Below are positions 8,994-18,873 of a DNA stretch of 64,000 nt, piece by piece. A program made the translations under genes and the position numbers. How positions within the stretch are numbered: position 1 is the first letter of the stretch; each line of letters begins with the position of its first letter. Under the pieces are notes generated by a model that was not told where the DNA came from, did no database searches, and saw nothing but the letters and a program-made list of their open reading frames with translations. Source of the DNA: Pseudobutyrivibrio ruminis CF1b (GTDB lineage: Bacteria; Bacillota; Clostridia; Lachnospirales; Lachnospiraceae); assembly GCF_000424005.1 (NCBI RefSeq), contig NZ_AUJB01000009.1, positions 124,001 to 188,000 on the forward strand, in the 5' to 3' direction.

Positions 8994-10495
8994 ATTTAAA
9001 ACCAGAAGAGATTAGCTCGGTTATTAAAGAGCAAATGAAACGCTATGCAGCGCAGCTTGACGTGGCAGACGTAGGAACTGTTATTCAGGTTGCCGATGGA
9101 ATTGCACGTATTCACGGATTACAGAACGCTATGCAGGGCGAACTATTAGAGTTCCCTGGCGAAGTTTATGGCATGGTCTTAAACCTTGAGGAAGACAATG
9201 TTGGTTGTGTTCTCTTAGGAAACGATAAGAACATCAACGAAGGTGATCAGGTAAAGACAACTGGTCGTGTTGTTGAGGTTCCTGTTGGTGACGCAATGCT
9301 TGGACGTGTAGTTAATGCACTTGGACAGCCTATCGATGGTAAGGGACCTATTGAGACAACAAAGTTCCGTCCAATCGAGCGTGTTGCTTCAGGCGTTATC
9401 TCTCGTAAATCCGTAGATACTCCGCTGCAGACAGGTATTAAAGCTATCGATTCCATGATCCCTATTGGACGTGGACAGCGTGAGCTTATTATCGGTGATA
9501 GACAGACTGGAAAGACTGCTATCGCTATCGATACAATCATTAATCAGAAGGGACAGGGCGTAAAGTGTATTTACGTTGCAATTGGCCAGAAGGCTTCTAC
9601 AGTTGCAGCCCTTGTTAAAACATTAGAAGAATATGGTGCTATGAGCTGGACAACAGTAGTTGCAGCTACAGCATCAGAGCTTGCACCACTTCAGTATATC
9701 GCTCCTTACTCAGGATGCGCTATCGGTGAGGAGTGGATGGAGAATGGACAGGACGTTCTCATCATCTATGATGATTTGAGTAAGCATGCTACTGCATACC
9801 GTACACTGTCATTACTTCTTCGTCGTCCACCAGGACGTGAGGCTTACCCAGGTGATGTATTCTACTTACACTCAAGACTTCTTGAGCGTGCAGCTAGACT
9901 TTCAGATAAGCTGGGTGGCGGTTCTCTTACCGCACTTCCAATCATTGAGACACAGGCAGGCGATGTATCTGCATACATCCCTACAAACGTTATCTCAATT
10001 ACTGATGGTCAGATTTATCTTGAGACAGAAGCTTTCAACGCAGGTTTCAGACCAGCCGTTAACGCCGGTCTTTCAGTATCCCGTGTAGGTGGTTCTGCTC
10101 AGATTAAGGCTATGAAGAAAATCGCAGCTCCTATCCGTGTAGAGCTTGCTCAGTATCGTGAGCTTGCAGCTTTCGCACAGTTTGGTTCAGAGCTTGATGC
10201 CGATACAGCTGAGAAGCTGGCACAGGGTGAAAGAATCAAGGAGATGTTAAAGCAGCCACAATATGCTCCAATGCCAGTAGAGTATCAGATTATGATTATC
10301 TATGCTGCTACTAAGAAGTATTTGCTTGATATTCCAACAGCAGATATTCAGGCTTTCGAGAAGGCATTGTTTGATCTTGTTGATACCAAGTATCCAGAGA
10401 TTCCTGAGGCTATTAAGACTACTAAGGTTCTCGAGGATGACATGGAACAGAAGCTAATTAAGGCTATCGAGGAGTGTAAAAAGACATACAAGTAA
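8990..10495 (+). CDS. atpA: F-type ATP synthase subunit alpha
   Basis: This regulatory nucleotide-binding subunit has Walker [10 protein letters not shown], the Arg-finger region of the [10 protein letters not shown] segment, and the DDLSKHA motif typical of alpha. ATG 8990 is preferred to the in-frame ATG 8981: it forms an ATGA overlap with atpH and has AGGTGA about nine bases upstream, whereas 8981 abuts that site. The product is 501 residues, normal length. Confidence 0.97.
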   Translation: MNLKPEEISSVIKEQMKRYAAQLDVADVGTVIQVADGIARIHGLQNAMQGELLEFPGEVYGMVLNLEEDNVGCVLLGNDKNINEGDQVKTTGRVVEVPVGDAMLGRVVNALGQPIDGKGPIETTKFRPIERVASGVISRKSVDTPLQTGIKAIDSMIPIGRGQRELIIGDRQTGKTAIAIDTIINQKGQGVKCIYVAIGQKASTVAALVKTLEEYGAMSWTTVVAATASELAPLQYIAPYSGCAIGEEWMENGQDVLIIYDDLSKHATAYRTLSLLLRRPPGREAYPGDVFYLHSRLLERAARLSDKLGGGSLTALPIIETQAGDVSAYIPTNVISITDGQIYLETEAFNAGFRPAVNAGLSVSRVGGSAQIKAMKKIAAPIRVELAQYRELAAFAQFGSELDADTAEKLAQGERIKEMLKQPQYAPMPVEYQIMIIYAATKKYLLDIPTADIQAFEKALFDLVDTKYPEIPEAIKTTKVLEDDMEQKLIKAIEECKKTYK

Positions 10496-10510
10496 GGAGG
10501 GTGATCTGTT

Positions 10511-11377
10511 ATGGCCTCAATGAGAGACATAAAAAGAAGAAAACAGAGTGTTAGCAGCACTCAGCAGATCACTAAGGCCATGAAGCTTGTATCTACAGTA
10601 AAGCTCCAGAAGGCTCGCTCTAAGGCAGAGCAGACTACACCGTATTTCAACGCAATGTACAATACGATTTGTAGTATGCTTGCCAAGGCAGGAGCAGTTA
10701 ACAATAAATACCTTAGAGACAATGGTTCTGATAAGATTGGCGTAATCGTCATCACATCTAACCGTGGTCTTGCAGGTGGATACAATTCTAATATTGTAAA
10801 GATGATAACTGGTTCTGAACTTAAGGCTGAGGATGTGAAGCTTTACGTAATAGGACATAAGGGTGGTGACAGCCTTGCTCATAAGGGTTACACCATAGAG
10901 AAGGATTACTCTCCAGTAATGGAGGCACCTACCTATGCAGATGCTATGGCTATTTGCAAGGATGTCCTTGAAGCATATTCAAGCGGGGAAATCGGACAGA
11001 TTTACCTTGTTTATACACACTTCAAAAATACAGTTAGCCAGATTCCTAAGCTTATGAAGCTGCTTCCTGCAGAAATTGCAGAAGAGGATGTTGAGGCAGC
11101 AAAGAGTTCCGGCGCAGAGGCTCTTATGAATTTTGAGCCAAATGAGGAGGAAGCTCTTGATCTCATCGTTCCTAAGTATGTAACTTCACTTGTTTATGGC
11201 GCATTAGTAGAAGCTGTTGCTTCAGAAAATGGTGCCAGAATGCAGGCGATGGATTCAGCTACAAATAACGCAGAGGAAATCATTAGTGATCTATCATTAA
11301 AATACAATCGTGCCCGCCAGGGATCAATTACTCAGGAGCTTACCGAGATTATCGCTGGTGCAGAGGCGCTTTCGTAA
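10511..11377 (+). CDS. atpG: F-type ATP synthase subunit gamma
   Basis: The central rotor shaft of 288 residues has the conserved N-terminal helix (DIKRRKQSVSSTQQITKAMK) and the C-terminal helix (NGARMQAMDSATNNAEE). The middle domain begins VITSNRGLAGGYN, a family hallmark. The start follows AAGGAGGGTGATCTG. It is in the expected position between atpA and atpD. Confidence 0.97.
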   Translation: MASMRDIKRRKQSVSSTQQITKAMKLVSTVKLQKARSKAEQTTPYFNAMYNTICSMLAKAGAVNNKYLRDNGSDKIGVIVITSNRGLAGGYNSNIVKMITGSELKAEDVKLYVIGHKGGDSLAHKGYTIEKDYSPVMEAPTYADAMAICKDVLEAYSSGEIGQIYLVYTHFKNTVSQIPKLMKLLPAEIAEEDVEAAKSSGAEALMNFEPNEEEALDLIVPKYVTSLVYGALVEAVASENGARMQAMDSATNNAEEIISDLSLKYNRARQGSITQELTEIIAGAEALS

Positions 11378-11381
11378 TTAA

Positions 11382-12797
<1,416 letters not shown>

Positions 12798-12807
12798 GAG
12801 GTGGCTT

Positions 12808-13209
12808 ATGGCAGATAACACCTTTAAAGTTTCAATCATAACGCCTGAGCGGACCTTTTATGAAGGAGAGGCGACAATGGTTGAATTTAATACAGTCGAG
12901 GGACAAATAGGAGTGCTTCCAAAGCATATCCCTTTGACTACTGTTATTGCGCCGGGCATTTGTACAATCCATGAGGCAGAGTCTGAGAAAAAGGCTGCAG
13001 TGCACGCAGGCTTAGCTGAGGTTCTGCCTGACAAGGTAACCTTACTTGCTGAAATAGCTGAGTGGCCAGATGAGATTGATTTGGAAAGAGCCCGCAGCGC
13101 CGAAGACAGAGCTAGAGAGCGCTTGGCAAACAAGGACGACGGAATCGATGTGCTGAGAGCTGAGATAGCATTAAAGAAGGCTTTGGTACGCCAGGATCTT
13201 AAAGCCTAA
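12808..13209 (+). CDS. atpC: F-type ATP synthase subunit epsilon
   Basis: The 133-residue subunit has the N-terminal beta sandwich (VSIITPERTFYEGEATMVEFNT; GQIGVLPKHIPL) and a C-terminal helical hairpin rich in Arg/Ala/Glu. It couples rotation to F1 and can inhibit hydrolysis. The start follows TAGGAGGTGGCTT, ten bases after atpD. Confidence 0.95.
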   Translation: MADNTFKVSIITPERTFYEGEATMVEFNTVEGQIGVLPKHIPLTTVIAPGICTIHEAESEKKAAVHAGLAEVLPDKVTLLAEIAEWPDEIDLERARSAEDRARERLANKDDGIDVLRAEIALKKALVRQDLKA

Positions 13210-13249
13210 TTAAAGAAAGATTACTAGTAATAAGGGGAGGTAGGACACC

Positions 13250-13480
13250 ATGTTAGATGCTGATACAAGGCGAGATATTGAAGAACTGAAAAGACAGTTG
13301 AAATATTATGAGGACCAGGAAGAAAGCTTGCTAAAGGAACTTGACACCATCCGTGCCCGAAAGACGGACGTCAAGGATAAGCTTAAGGTCCTAAGCGATG
13401 ACGATAAGTACCAGTCTGACATGCTGGCTATGGTCTATCAGCAGAGGCATGGTAAGCCTGCAGCCAAACCAGAAGAATAA
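13250..13480 (+). CDS. Small charged coiled-coil protein at the end of the atp operon
   Basis: The 76-residue protein has no recognised domain. Nearly its whole length is charged helix with heptad-like Leu/Ile spacing (residues about 5-55), followed by a basic Pro/Ala-rich tail. It follows atpC by 40 bases with a strong GGGGAGGTAGG site and precedes the operon terminator, so it is cotranscribed with ATP synthase. A regulatory or assembly role is only suggested by position. Confidence 0.7.
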   Translation: MLDADTRRDIEELKRQLKYYEDQEESLLKELDTIRARKTDVKDKLKVLSDDDKYQSDMLAMVYQQRHGKPAAKPEE

Positions 13481-13497
13481 TTATTCAAAAATGAATG

Positions 13498-13525
13498 TGG
13501 CGCCGCAAATTGCGGCGCCATTTTT
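13498..13525 (+). terminator. Terminator of the ATP synthase operon
   Basis: A perfect 10-bp GC-rich stem TGGCGCCGCA/TGCGGCGCCA with a 3-base loop AAT is followed by TTTTT. It isolates the atp operon from the peptide locus downstream. Confidence 0.96.
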
Positions 13526-13533
13526 GTTATCTA

Positions 13534-13563
13534 ACCGCTTACTCTTAAAAAAGTACCACTCAC
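13534..13563 (+). promoter_or_regulatory. Candidate LytTR (AgrA-like) double binding site before the micro-ORF
   Basis: Two 9-bp direct repeats, ACCGCTTAC (13534-13542) and ACCACTCAC (13555-13563), start 21 bp apart, the spacing used by LytTR response regulators to bind one helix face. The block 13531-13583 aligns without gaps to 16353-16405 ahead of the radical-SAM operon, including a shared tail TCC(C/A)AAAATGAAAAAA. The adjacent response regulator gene is the obvious candidate binder. Binding itself is inference. Confidence 0.6.
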
Positions 13564-13634
13564 TCCCAAAATGAAAAAATAAGCTAAAAATTATTAATAT
13601 ATAGATAAATCAAATTCGAAGGAGGTAATTACTA

Positions 13635-13676
13635 ATGGATATTTTTTGGGGAATATTCGCTGGCGGCGGACATTAA
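13635..13676 (+). CDS. 13-residue micro-ORF MDIFWGIFAGGGH
   Basis: ATG at 13635 is preceded by GAAGGAGGTAA with a 9-base spacing, among the strongest ribosome binding sites of the window. It encodes MDIFWGIFAGGGH and stops at TAA (13674-13676). It lies just below the candidate LytTR double site, so it is the first ORF of a putatively regulated transcript next to an Agr-like sensor/regulator pair. The following 131-codon ORF is in the same reading frame after two codons, so this could instead be the start of a longer gene interrupted by a nonsense codon, or a leader peptide coupling translation. Possible roles are a peptide signal, leader peptide or small bioactive peptide; none is proven. Confidence 0.5.
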   Translation: MDIFWGIFAGGGH

Positions 13677-13682
13677 AGGGGG

Positions 13683-14078
13683 GTGTTCATAATCAGAATA
13701 CAAGAATATGAAGAATTGAATTTCACATACACACATAAGATACAGTGTTCCTCACGAGATTTTATTGAAGAAGTTCAAAAGAACCAGGATAAATTCAATT
13801 CGGATATATTGATAATTGTTGACTCAGAACAGGCAGAGATATATTACAACGACAACAGAAAGAAGGACTTAAAAAATATAAATGTATGGCCAGCGAAGAA
13901 AGTACGAATTGAAAGTAATATCTCTGAGTTCAAGTCAAAATTGCAGGAACTTGATACTGTGTTAGACAGTAATAGGATCGAAAATCAGAAAAGATACTGC
14001 ATAATAAAGTTGATTAGGTTCGACGATAATTTTCTGATTATGGACGTATACTTAAAAACAAAAGAGCGTGTTTTATAA
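13683..14078 (+). CDS. Unknown cytoplasmic protein downstream of the micro-ORF
   Basis: The 131-residue product has no recognised domain, no signal peptide and no membrane helix. It is hydrophilic with alternating short beta-like (ILIIVDSE, YCIIKLIRF, FLIMDVYLK) and charged helical stretches. The only standard start is GTG 13683, which overlaps its own GGGGGG Shine-Dalgarno, so initiation is unusual. Re-initiation after the micro-ORF or an ATA/ATC start at 13689/13692 are alternatives. It shares the reading frame of the micro-ORF, separated by TAA AGG GGG. It precedes a terminator and the sensor-kinase gene. Function unknown; perhaps immunity, or processing or transport of a peptide signal. 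Confidence 0.55.
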   Translation: MFIIRIQEYEELNFTYTHKIQCSSRDFIEEVQKNQDKFNSDILIIVDSEQAEIYYNDNRKKDLKNINVWPAKKVRIESNISEFKSKLQELDTVLDSNRIENQKRYCIIKLIRFDDNFLIMDVYLKTKERVL

Positions 14079-14084
14079 AAAAGA

Positions 14085-14146
14085 AAATTCCTAATTTACA
14101 TGGTTGTATTTCATGCAGATACATATGTAATATTAGGGATTTTTTA
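14085..14146 (+). terminator. Terminator after the micro-ORF transcript
   Basis: AAAATTCCTAATTTACAT (14085-14102) pairs with ATGTAATATTAGGGATT (14124-14140) with one bulged base and one G-T pair. A run of T follows to 14146. It separates the micro-ORF unit from the two-component genes. Confidence 0.75.
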
Positions 14147-14225
14147 TAAAAAAAGTGCTAGTAAACATTAGGTAAAATATAGTAAAAAAGTATATTAATA
14201 TATTTAATACAAGAACAGAGTATTA

Positions 14226-14234
14226 TGCTATAAT
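14226..14234 (+). promoter_or_regulatory. Extended -10 promoter of the two-component operon
   Basis: TGCTATAAT is an extended -10 element (TGnTATAAT) 31 bases before the preferred start of the kinase gene. No clear -35 hexamer is visible at 17 bp, as extended -10 promoters tolerate. Confidence 0.55.
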
Positions 14235-14265
14235 CTAAGAATTATATGGATTAATGGAGACAGAA

Positions 14266-15555
14266 ATGACTATTTTTTGTATTTTAATTCTTTGGTCTTT
14301 ACTTGAATTTGTTAACTCGTACATCATAGTTAACTATATATTGGAATTAGGGAAAATAAAGAAAAGCAATATCGCTATTTGCCTTAGAATGGCAGTATTT
14401 TGGGCAGTCGTCATAGGTTATGGAATAGTAATTGAATCAAATTCTAAATCCATACTTCTGACCTCATTGCTAACAATATTTATGTATATAAAATCCGGTA
14501 TTGCATTGAGCTCTTTCTTCGATATGAAAGTAAAGCATATATCTCTGATTGCTTTTTTTGTTGGTATCGTATCATTTGTAGGAACCAATATTTTACTGTG
14601 GTTACCGTTTATACCTATAGATATGGGATCGGGATTTCTGAAGGAACTGATTTCAGAAATGTTGTTTGCCATAGTTTTATCGATATTAATGGTTTTGAGA
14701 AGAAATAATCTTCTTAAGATCTATATAGTGGAATTATCTGTAGCTGATAATTTAATTGCCATAATAATACTGTTTTCAATGGGCGTGGTTGAAAGTTATT
14801 TGTATCACACCAATGCTATTTCGTTAAGAATAAAGACAGTAATTGTCTTAGCTATACTTGCAAACGTAATTATGCTGGTAAGAACTCTTTTGATAGTTCG
14901 AAAAAAGAAAGCTGTAGAAACTATCAATATTTTGTTGGAAGAGCAGATAGGAAGAGTTACAGAGTACTACAACGATTTAATCGAGAAAGATGGACAGGCA
15001 AGGAAATTCAGACATGATATTAAGAATCTCCTTATAGTGCTCCATCAGATGATCTTGGAAAATCAAAACGATAAGGCAGTAAAGTACATAGAAGAACTGT
15101 TTGAAATATGTAACAGTTCAAAGGCAAAATTCGATACAGGAAACATAATGGCCGACGCTATCTTAAATGAGAAGAGTGTCAGGGCCGAGCAAAAGGGAAT
15201 AGAGATTAAAATAGATGGCTTTATCCCTTCTGAAAAGATTAACGACGTGGATATGGTAGTAGTACTTTCAAATATTCTGGATAACGCTATAGAAGCCTGT
15301 GAAAAGCTTCAGGGCGAAAAGACTATTTTTCTACATTCAGTCTATAGAAAAAATATTTGGGTTTTAAATGCTGAAAATCCAAGCAACCCGGTTTATCCAA
15401 AAAATAATGAGATTGCTACAACAAAAGACGAAAAGGAAATCCATGGATTTGGTCTGTCAAATATAGAAAGAACTGTCAAAAAATATGATGGAAAAATGAC
15501 CTTGAAATATGAAGACGGTAAGTTTATAAATTCAGTTACATTTATGTTTGACTGA
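14266..15555 (+). CDS. AgrC-like GHKL sensor histidine kinase
   Basis: The N-terminal half has about six hydrophobic helices (residues 1-205), the peptide-sensing layout of AgrC-type receptors. The cytoplasmic half carries the phosphoacceptor motif FRHDIKNLL, the N box DNAIEACE and a G box GFGLSNIERTV, typical of the GHKL/HPK10 group that partners LytTR regulators. ATG 14266 is preferred over 14254 because TGGAGACA lies just before it. The response regulator follows after 14 bases. No AgrB-type peptidase or AgrD-like precursor is recognised nearby, so the activating ligand may be the micro-ORF peptide, the RiPP product, or something else. Confidence 0.88.
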   Translation: MTIFCILILWSLLEFVNSYIIVNYILELGKIKKSNIAICLRMAVFWAVVIGYGIVIESNSKSILLTSLLTIFMYIKSGIALSSFFDMKVKHISLIAFFVGIVSFVGTNILLWLPFIPIDMGSGFLKELISEMLFAIVLSILMVLRRNNLLKIYIVELSVADNLIAIIILFSMGVVESYLYHTNAISLRIKTVIVLAILANVIMLVRTLLIVRKKKAVETINILLEEQIGRVTEYYNDLIEKDGQARKFRHDIKNLLIVLHQMILENQNDKAVKYIEELFEICNSSKAKFDTGNIMADAILNEKSVRAEQKGIEIKIDGFIPSEKINDVDMVVVLSNILDNAIEACEKLQGEKTIFLHSVYRKNIWVLNAENPSNPVYPKNNEIATTKDEKEIHGFGLSNIERTVKKYDGKMTLKYEDGKFINSVTFMFD

Positions 15556-15569
15556 TATAGGAGAATAAT

Positions 15570-16280
15570 ATGATAAAAATTGCGATATGTGATGATTCAG
15601 AATATATGAGAAAGCAGACTGATGATTTGCTTTTAAAGTATTCATTGGAAAAGAATCTGGATTATAGTGTAAAACAATTTGATAATGGCGAAGCTTTGCT
15701 TGAGGAAATCGATAGTTTTAATCTGATATTTTTAGATTATCAGTTTGAGGGCAAAGGTGCCGACGGAATGACAATAGCAAAAGAAATAAGAAAGAAAAAC
15801 TCAGATGTTACTATCATCTTTCTTTCAAGCTATACAAATGTAGTCTTTGAGGCCTTTGAGGTGTCAGCCTTTAGATTCCTTATTAAGCCATTGAGCGAGG
15901 AAAGCCTTTACACAACAATGGATGACTATATGAAAAGCATACAGTCGGACAAGACAATTCTTATTAAGGTGGATGGAACAAACCACATTATTTACGAGAG
16001 TCAGATTACATATATAGAAGCTAATGGTAAAAAGGCCATTATTCATCTGGCAAATGATTCAGAGCCAATAGAGGTGAATGAAACCTTATCAGATGTTGAA
16101 GAAAAGATTACTGAGAATTGTTTTAATCGCTGCCATAAGTCATTCGTGGTAAATATGAAGTATATCGATTCCTTCTGTCATACAGATATTATCCTGACAA
16201 ATAAAGAGTCAGTAATGGTCAGCAGACAAAAATATAAGTCATTTTGCGATGCTTACGCAGAATATATATCGAATAATTAA
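15570..16280 (+). CDS. AgrA-like LytTR response regulator
   Basis: The receiver domain has the acidic pair CDDS, phosphoacceptor Asp in LIFLDYQF, the Ser of FLSSYT and Lys of LIKPLS. The C-terminal LytTR DNA-binding domain starts near residue 130 (ILIKVDGTNHIIYESQITYIEANGK region) and ends in the family pattern FNRCHKSFVVNMKYI. LytTR proteins bind paired 9-bp repeats 21 bp apart; two such candidate sites flank this gene pair (13534-13563 and 16356-16385). It is followed by a strong terminator, then the radical-SAM operon. Confidence 0.92.
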   Translation: MIKIAICDDSEYMRKQTDDLLLKYSLEKNLDYSVKQFDNGEALLEEIDSFNLIFLDYQFEGKGADGMTIAKEIRKKNSDVTIIFLSSYTNVVFEAFEVSAFRFLIKPLSEESLYTTMDDYMKSIQSDKTILIKVDGTNHIIYESQITYIEANGKKAIIHLANDSEPIEVNETLSDVEEKITENCFNRCHKSFVVNMKYIDSFCHTDIILTNKESVMVSRQKYKSFCDAYAEYISNN

Positions 16281-16295
16281 ATACCAAACAGGTCA

Positions 16296-16335
16296 AAAAC
16301 TGGAGTGAATGGTTACCGTTCACTCCAGTTTTTTT
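16296..16335 (+). terminator. Terminator of the two-component operon
   Basis: A 14-bp stem AAAACTGGAGTGAA/TTCACTCCAGTTTT with a 9-base loop is followed by a T run. It lies upstream of the second LytTR-like site, so the radical-SAM operon has its own promoter. Confidence 0.95.
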
Positions 16336-16355
16336 GTTAAAAAGTAAAAACAATA

Positions 16356-16385
16356 GCCGTTTATAACCAAAGGAGTGCTATACAG
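16356..16385 (+). promoter_or_regulatory. Candidate LytTR double site before the radical-SAM operon
   Basis: GCCGTTTAT (16356-16364) matches the first repeat of the upstream site well. The second half at 16377-16385 (GCTATACAG) is weaker, in the same 21-bp register. The surrounding block aligns gaplessly to 13531-13583, with conserved TA-CCG-TTA, AAA--AGT and TCC-AAAATGAAAAAA. This indicates common control of both transcripts, probably by the neighbouring LytTR regulator. Confidence 0.55.
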
Positions 16386-16446
16386 TCCAAAAATGAAAAA
16401 AAAGATAAATACATGAGAAAATAAGTACAACAAAGGAGGAAATGAC

Positions 16447-17832
16447 ATGGGAAGCGGTTACGTCGTAGAAGGTATTATAAGACCTGAAAAATTTGGCGGG
16501 ATTTATTACGAGAGAGACAGATTAGTTATCGAGATGTTAAATTCCGTTGGATATGAAATCTTGAAGCTACTTAAAGAAGATAAGAACGAAGCAGAGATTG
16601 TAGAAGCTCTCAAGAACGAATATGGAGTTGAAGAAGACATTATTAAAAATGATGTGAAAGCCTTTATTGAATATTTGCTAAAAAGCAAATATATCCGTTC
16701 AGAAAAGGAAGTAGTGTCAGAGCAAACCGAAACAAAGAAGACAGCTAATACAGCAACAATGTTTAGCAATAAAGATTTTGTTTTGGGAATGGAGCCATAT
16801 GAACTGGCTACTCCACTGAAGGTACTTTTAGAGCTAACTTATTCTTGTAACTTAAGATGCATTCACTGTTTCGCAGATGCAGATTACTGTACAAAGATTG
16901 AGAATCATAATAATGAGCTTGGTTATGAAGACTGGTGCAAGGTCATTGATAACATCGTGAAAAACAATGTATTCGAAATTCTTCTTTCTGGTGGCGAGGC
17001 GACAATGCGAAAGGATCTCTTCAAAATTGCTGAATATATTCAGTCGAAGGGAAGAAGCTACAGTTTATTAACTAACGCCACATTAATTGATGAAGAAAAG
17101 GCAAAGATGCTGAAGCGTACAGGATGTGCAAAGGTAGAAAGTAATCTGGATGGTTACGATGCAGAAACATACGAAAGCTTCAGAGGTGTAAAGGGTTCTT
17201 TTGATAAGACAGTTAAAGGAATTCAAGCCTGCCTTAACGAAGGCATTCCAGTGCGATGCAATGTTATGGAAACAAAGGTCACTGTATTTAATCTGAAAAA
17301 GATTGTAGACAAGGCCTATGAAATCGGCGTCAGAGAAGTATGCGTAATTCCACTTGAAAATGGTGGTAGAGCAAAGACTAACGATAAGTTGGCATTTGGC
17401 GAACAGGATCAGGAAAAACTATTGGAGTTCTACAAAGATGTTAATGAATGGTTTGATGAGAAATATAAAGATACTGATATGGTTCTCTTCACACCTAATC
17501 TCTTTAACAGGGGAGAGGGTCGATTTACAAAGCTGTTCGATATTGCAAATATCATGCCTAGATGTGGTGCCGGCCTTATTCATTGCACTATTAATCCATA
17601 CGGAATCGTAAAGATGTGCCCATCAGACGAGTCCCTACTTGTCAGAGAGAACAATAGCGCTGTGACACATGATTTAGGAGAAATCTGGAGAAATTCAAGA
17701 GTACTTAAGAATGTTAGAAGTTCTAATTTTAAGAAGTGCGTTCATTGCGATAGCGAATGTAACAGACAGTGCCCTATTACACGTACAGAGTTAGAGGGCT
17801 CATATGAATATGAGTGTGAAAAGGGAGCGTAG
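16447..17832 (+). CDS. PqqD-fused radical SAM/SPASM peptide maturase
   Basis: The 461-residue enzyme begins with a PqqD-like RiPP recognition domain (residues about 1-85, starting YVVEGIIRPEKFGGIYYE). The radical SAM domain has the 4Fe-4S motif C134-X3-C138-X2-C141 (SCNLRCIHC) and the SAM-binding glycine motif LLSGGEAT. The SPASM tail has many cysteines (CGAGLIHC near residue 373; FKKCVHCDSECNRQC near the end) to hold auxiliary clusters. Such enzymes form C-S, C-C or C-O crosslinks or epimerise residues in a peptide. It is first in an operon ending in a candidate precursor peptide. The ribosome binding site is AAAGGAGGAAA. Confidence 0.92.
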   Translation: MGSGYVVEGIIRPEKFGGIYYERDRLVIEMLNSVGYEILKLLKEDKNEAEIVEALKNEYGVEEDIIKNDVKAFIEYLLKSKYIRSEKEVVSEQTETKKTANTATMFSNKDFVLGMEPYELATPLKVLLELTYSCNLRCIHCFADADYCTKIENHNNELGYEDWCKVIDNIVKNNVFEILLSGGEATMRKDLFKIAEYIQSKGRSYSLLTNATLIDEEKAKMLKRTGCAKVESNLDGYDAETYESFRGVKGSFDKTVKGIQACLNEGIPVRCNVMETKVTVFNLKKIVDKAYEIGVREVCVIPLENGGRAKTNDKLAFGEQDQEKLLEFYKDVNEWFDEKYKDTDMVLFTPNLFNRGEGRFTKLFDIANIMPRCGAGLIHCTINPYGIVKMCPSDESLLVRENNSAVTHDLGEIWRNSRVLKNVRSSNFKKCVHCDSECNRQCPITRTELEGSYEYECEKGA

Positions 17833-17835
17833 AAC

Positions 17836-18861
17836 ATGGGAAGAATTTTATTAGAAAAGGATTTATCAGAATATCTAAAAATAGATTGTGATAAGGTCGC
17901 TTTTGACCTCCCTGACAAATTTGTAGCACCAATATCCCTTATTTGGGAGATTACAGGAAAATGCAATTCAAATTGTGTTTATTGTTCTGGATCTTTCCCA
18001 ATAAAGGTTGTAGAGCTTTCCAAAAAGGAAAAAATTGAGTTGGCTAAGGAAATCTGCAACATGGGTGTGTTTATGATTTGTCTGTCTGGCGGAGAGCCAC
18101 TCACAAATGAAGATTTGCTGGATATTGTTCCTATATTTTTAGAGAACAACGTTGATGTAATGGTTTGTACTTCAGGATACATGATCGATTACAAGATTCT
18201 TGATGAATTATTGAAGATGGGAAGAATTGCTTTCAACATTTCTATCGATTCTGTAAGAGAAAGTATAAACGACTATCAGCGAGGAAGAAATGGTGCTTAT
18301 GATGCAGCTATAAATCTGGTGGACTACATCAGAAAAAATGAAAGGGTACCATCATTTATCAGTATAGAAGCAGTAGCCACAAAGAAAAACTATACCTATA
18401 TGGCAGAGTTGGTGAAGTTCTTCAATGAGAAATACGGAATCAATGAGGTGAGAATTCAGCCTGTAGTAACAATGAATACAAAGGTTGTAGAGAAGGGACT
18501 TGAGATTCATCAGGAAGAATTCCAGGAATGCCAGAAGGCAGTTAATGATTTCATCGAGGAATACAATGCCAAGATGAATGTTGATGAAAGGACTGTAAAT
18601 ACCTGCGTCAGATTTATTAATCAGTTCAAGCTTATTGAGACTGGTTTGAAAACAGGTAGAACATGGGGCGGTGTAATTACACCAGAGGGTAATTTCCTGC
18701 TTAGCGTTTATCTGCCAGAAAATCTTGGAAATGTATATCAGAAAGGCAGTTTTAAGCAGTCCTGGGATAAGAAATTTGCAAATGCATGGCTTGATGTAAG
18801 AAAGAAAAGCGAAATTACAAGTCTTAACAGTGTTTACGATATTAAAAAATTATATGTATAA
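17836..18861 (+). CDS. Radical SAM enzyme with cysteine-poor SPASM-like tail (1)
   Basis: The 341-residue protein has the radical SAM cluster motif C43-X3-C47-X2-C50 (KCNSNCVYC) and CLSGGEPL for SAM. The C-terminal part keeps the SPASM/twitch layout (VITPEGNFLLSVYLPENLGNV) but the cysteines normally placed there are absent apart from one (NTCVRF). It starts three bases after the previous gene. It probably modifies the same peptide; whether it carries an auxiliary cluster is doubtful. The C-terminus ends YDIKKLYV, resembling the end of the next protein (TSRLYVS), which suggests duplication. Confidence 0.85.
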   Translation: MGRILLEKDLSEYLKIDCDKVAFDLPDKFVAPISLIWEITGKCNSNCVYCSGSFPIKVVELSKKEKIELAKEICNMGVFMICLSGGEPLTNEDLLDIVPIFLENNVDVMVCTSGYMIDYKILDELLKMGRIAFNISIDSVRESINDYQRGRNGAYDAAINLVDYIRKNERVPSFISIEAVATKKNYTYMAELVKFFNEKYGINEVRIQPVVTMNTKVVEKGLEIHQEEFQECQKAVNDFIEEYNAKMNVDERTVNTCVRFINQFKLIETGLKTGRTWGGVITPEGNFLLSVYLPENLGNVYQKGSFKQSWDKKFANAWLDVRKKSEITSLNSVYDIKKLYV

Positions 18862-18873
18862 AGGAGTAAATGT

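Noticed and set aside
13635-16280. A complete AgrBDCA quorum-sensing operon
   Set aside because: Kinase and regulator are present, but the 131-residue protein has no membrane helices and cannot be AgrB, and no AgrD-like peptide with a Cys is seen.
16393-16416. Seven-codon ORF in the second LytTR-like block (ATG AAA AAA ...)
   Set aside because: No ribosome binding site; the ATG is part of the shared promoter block, and the first copy stops after three codons.
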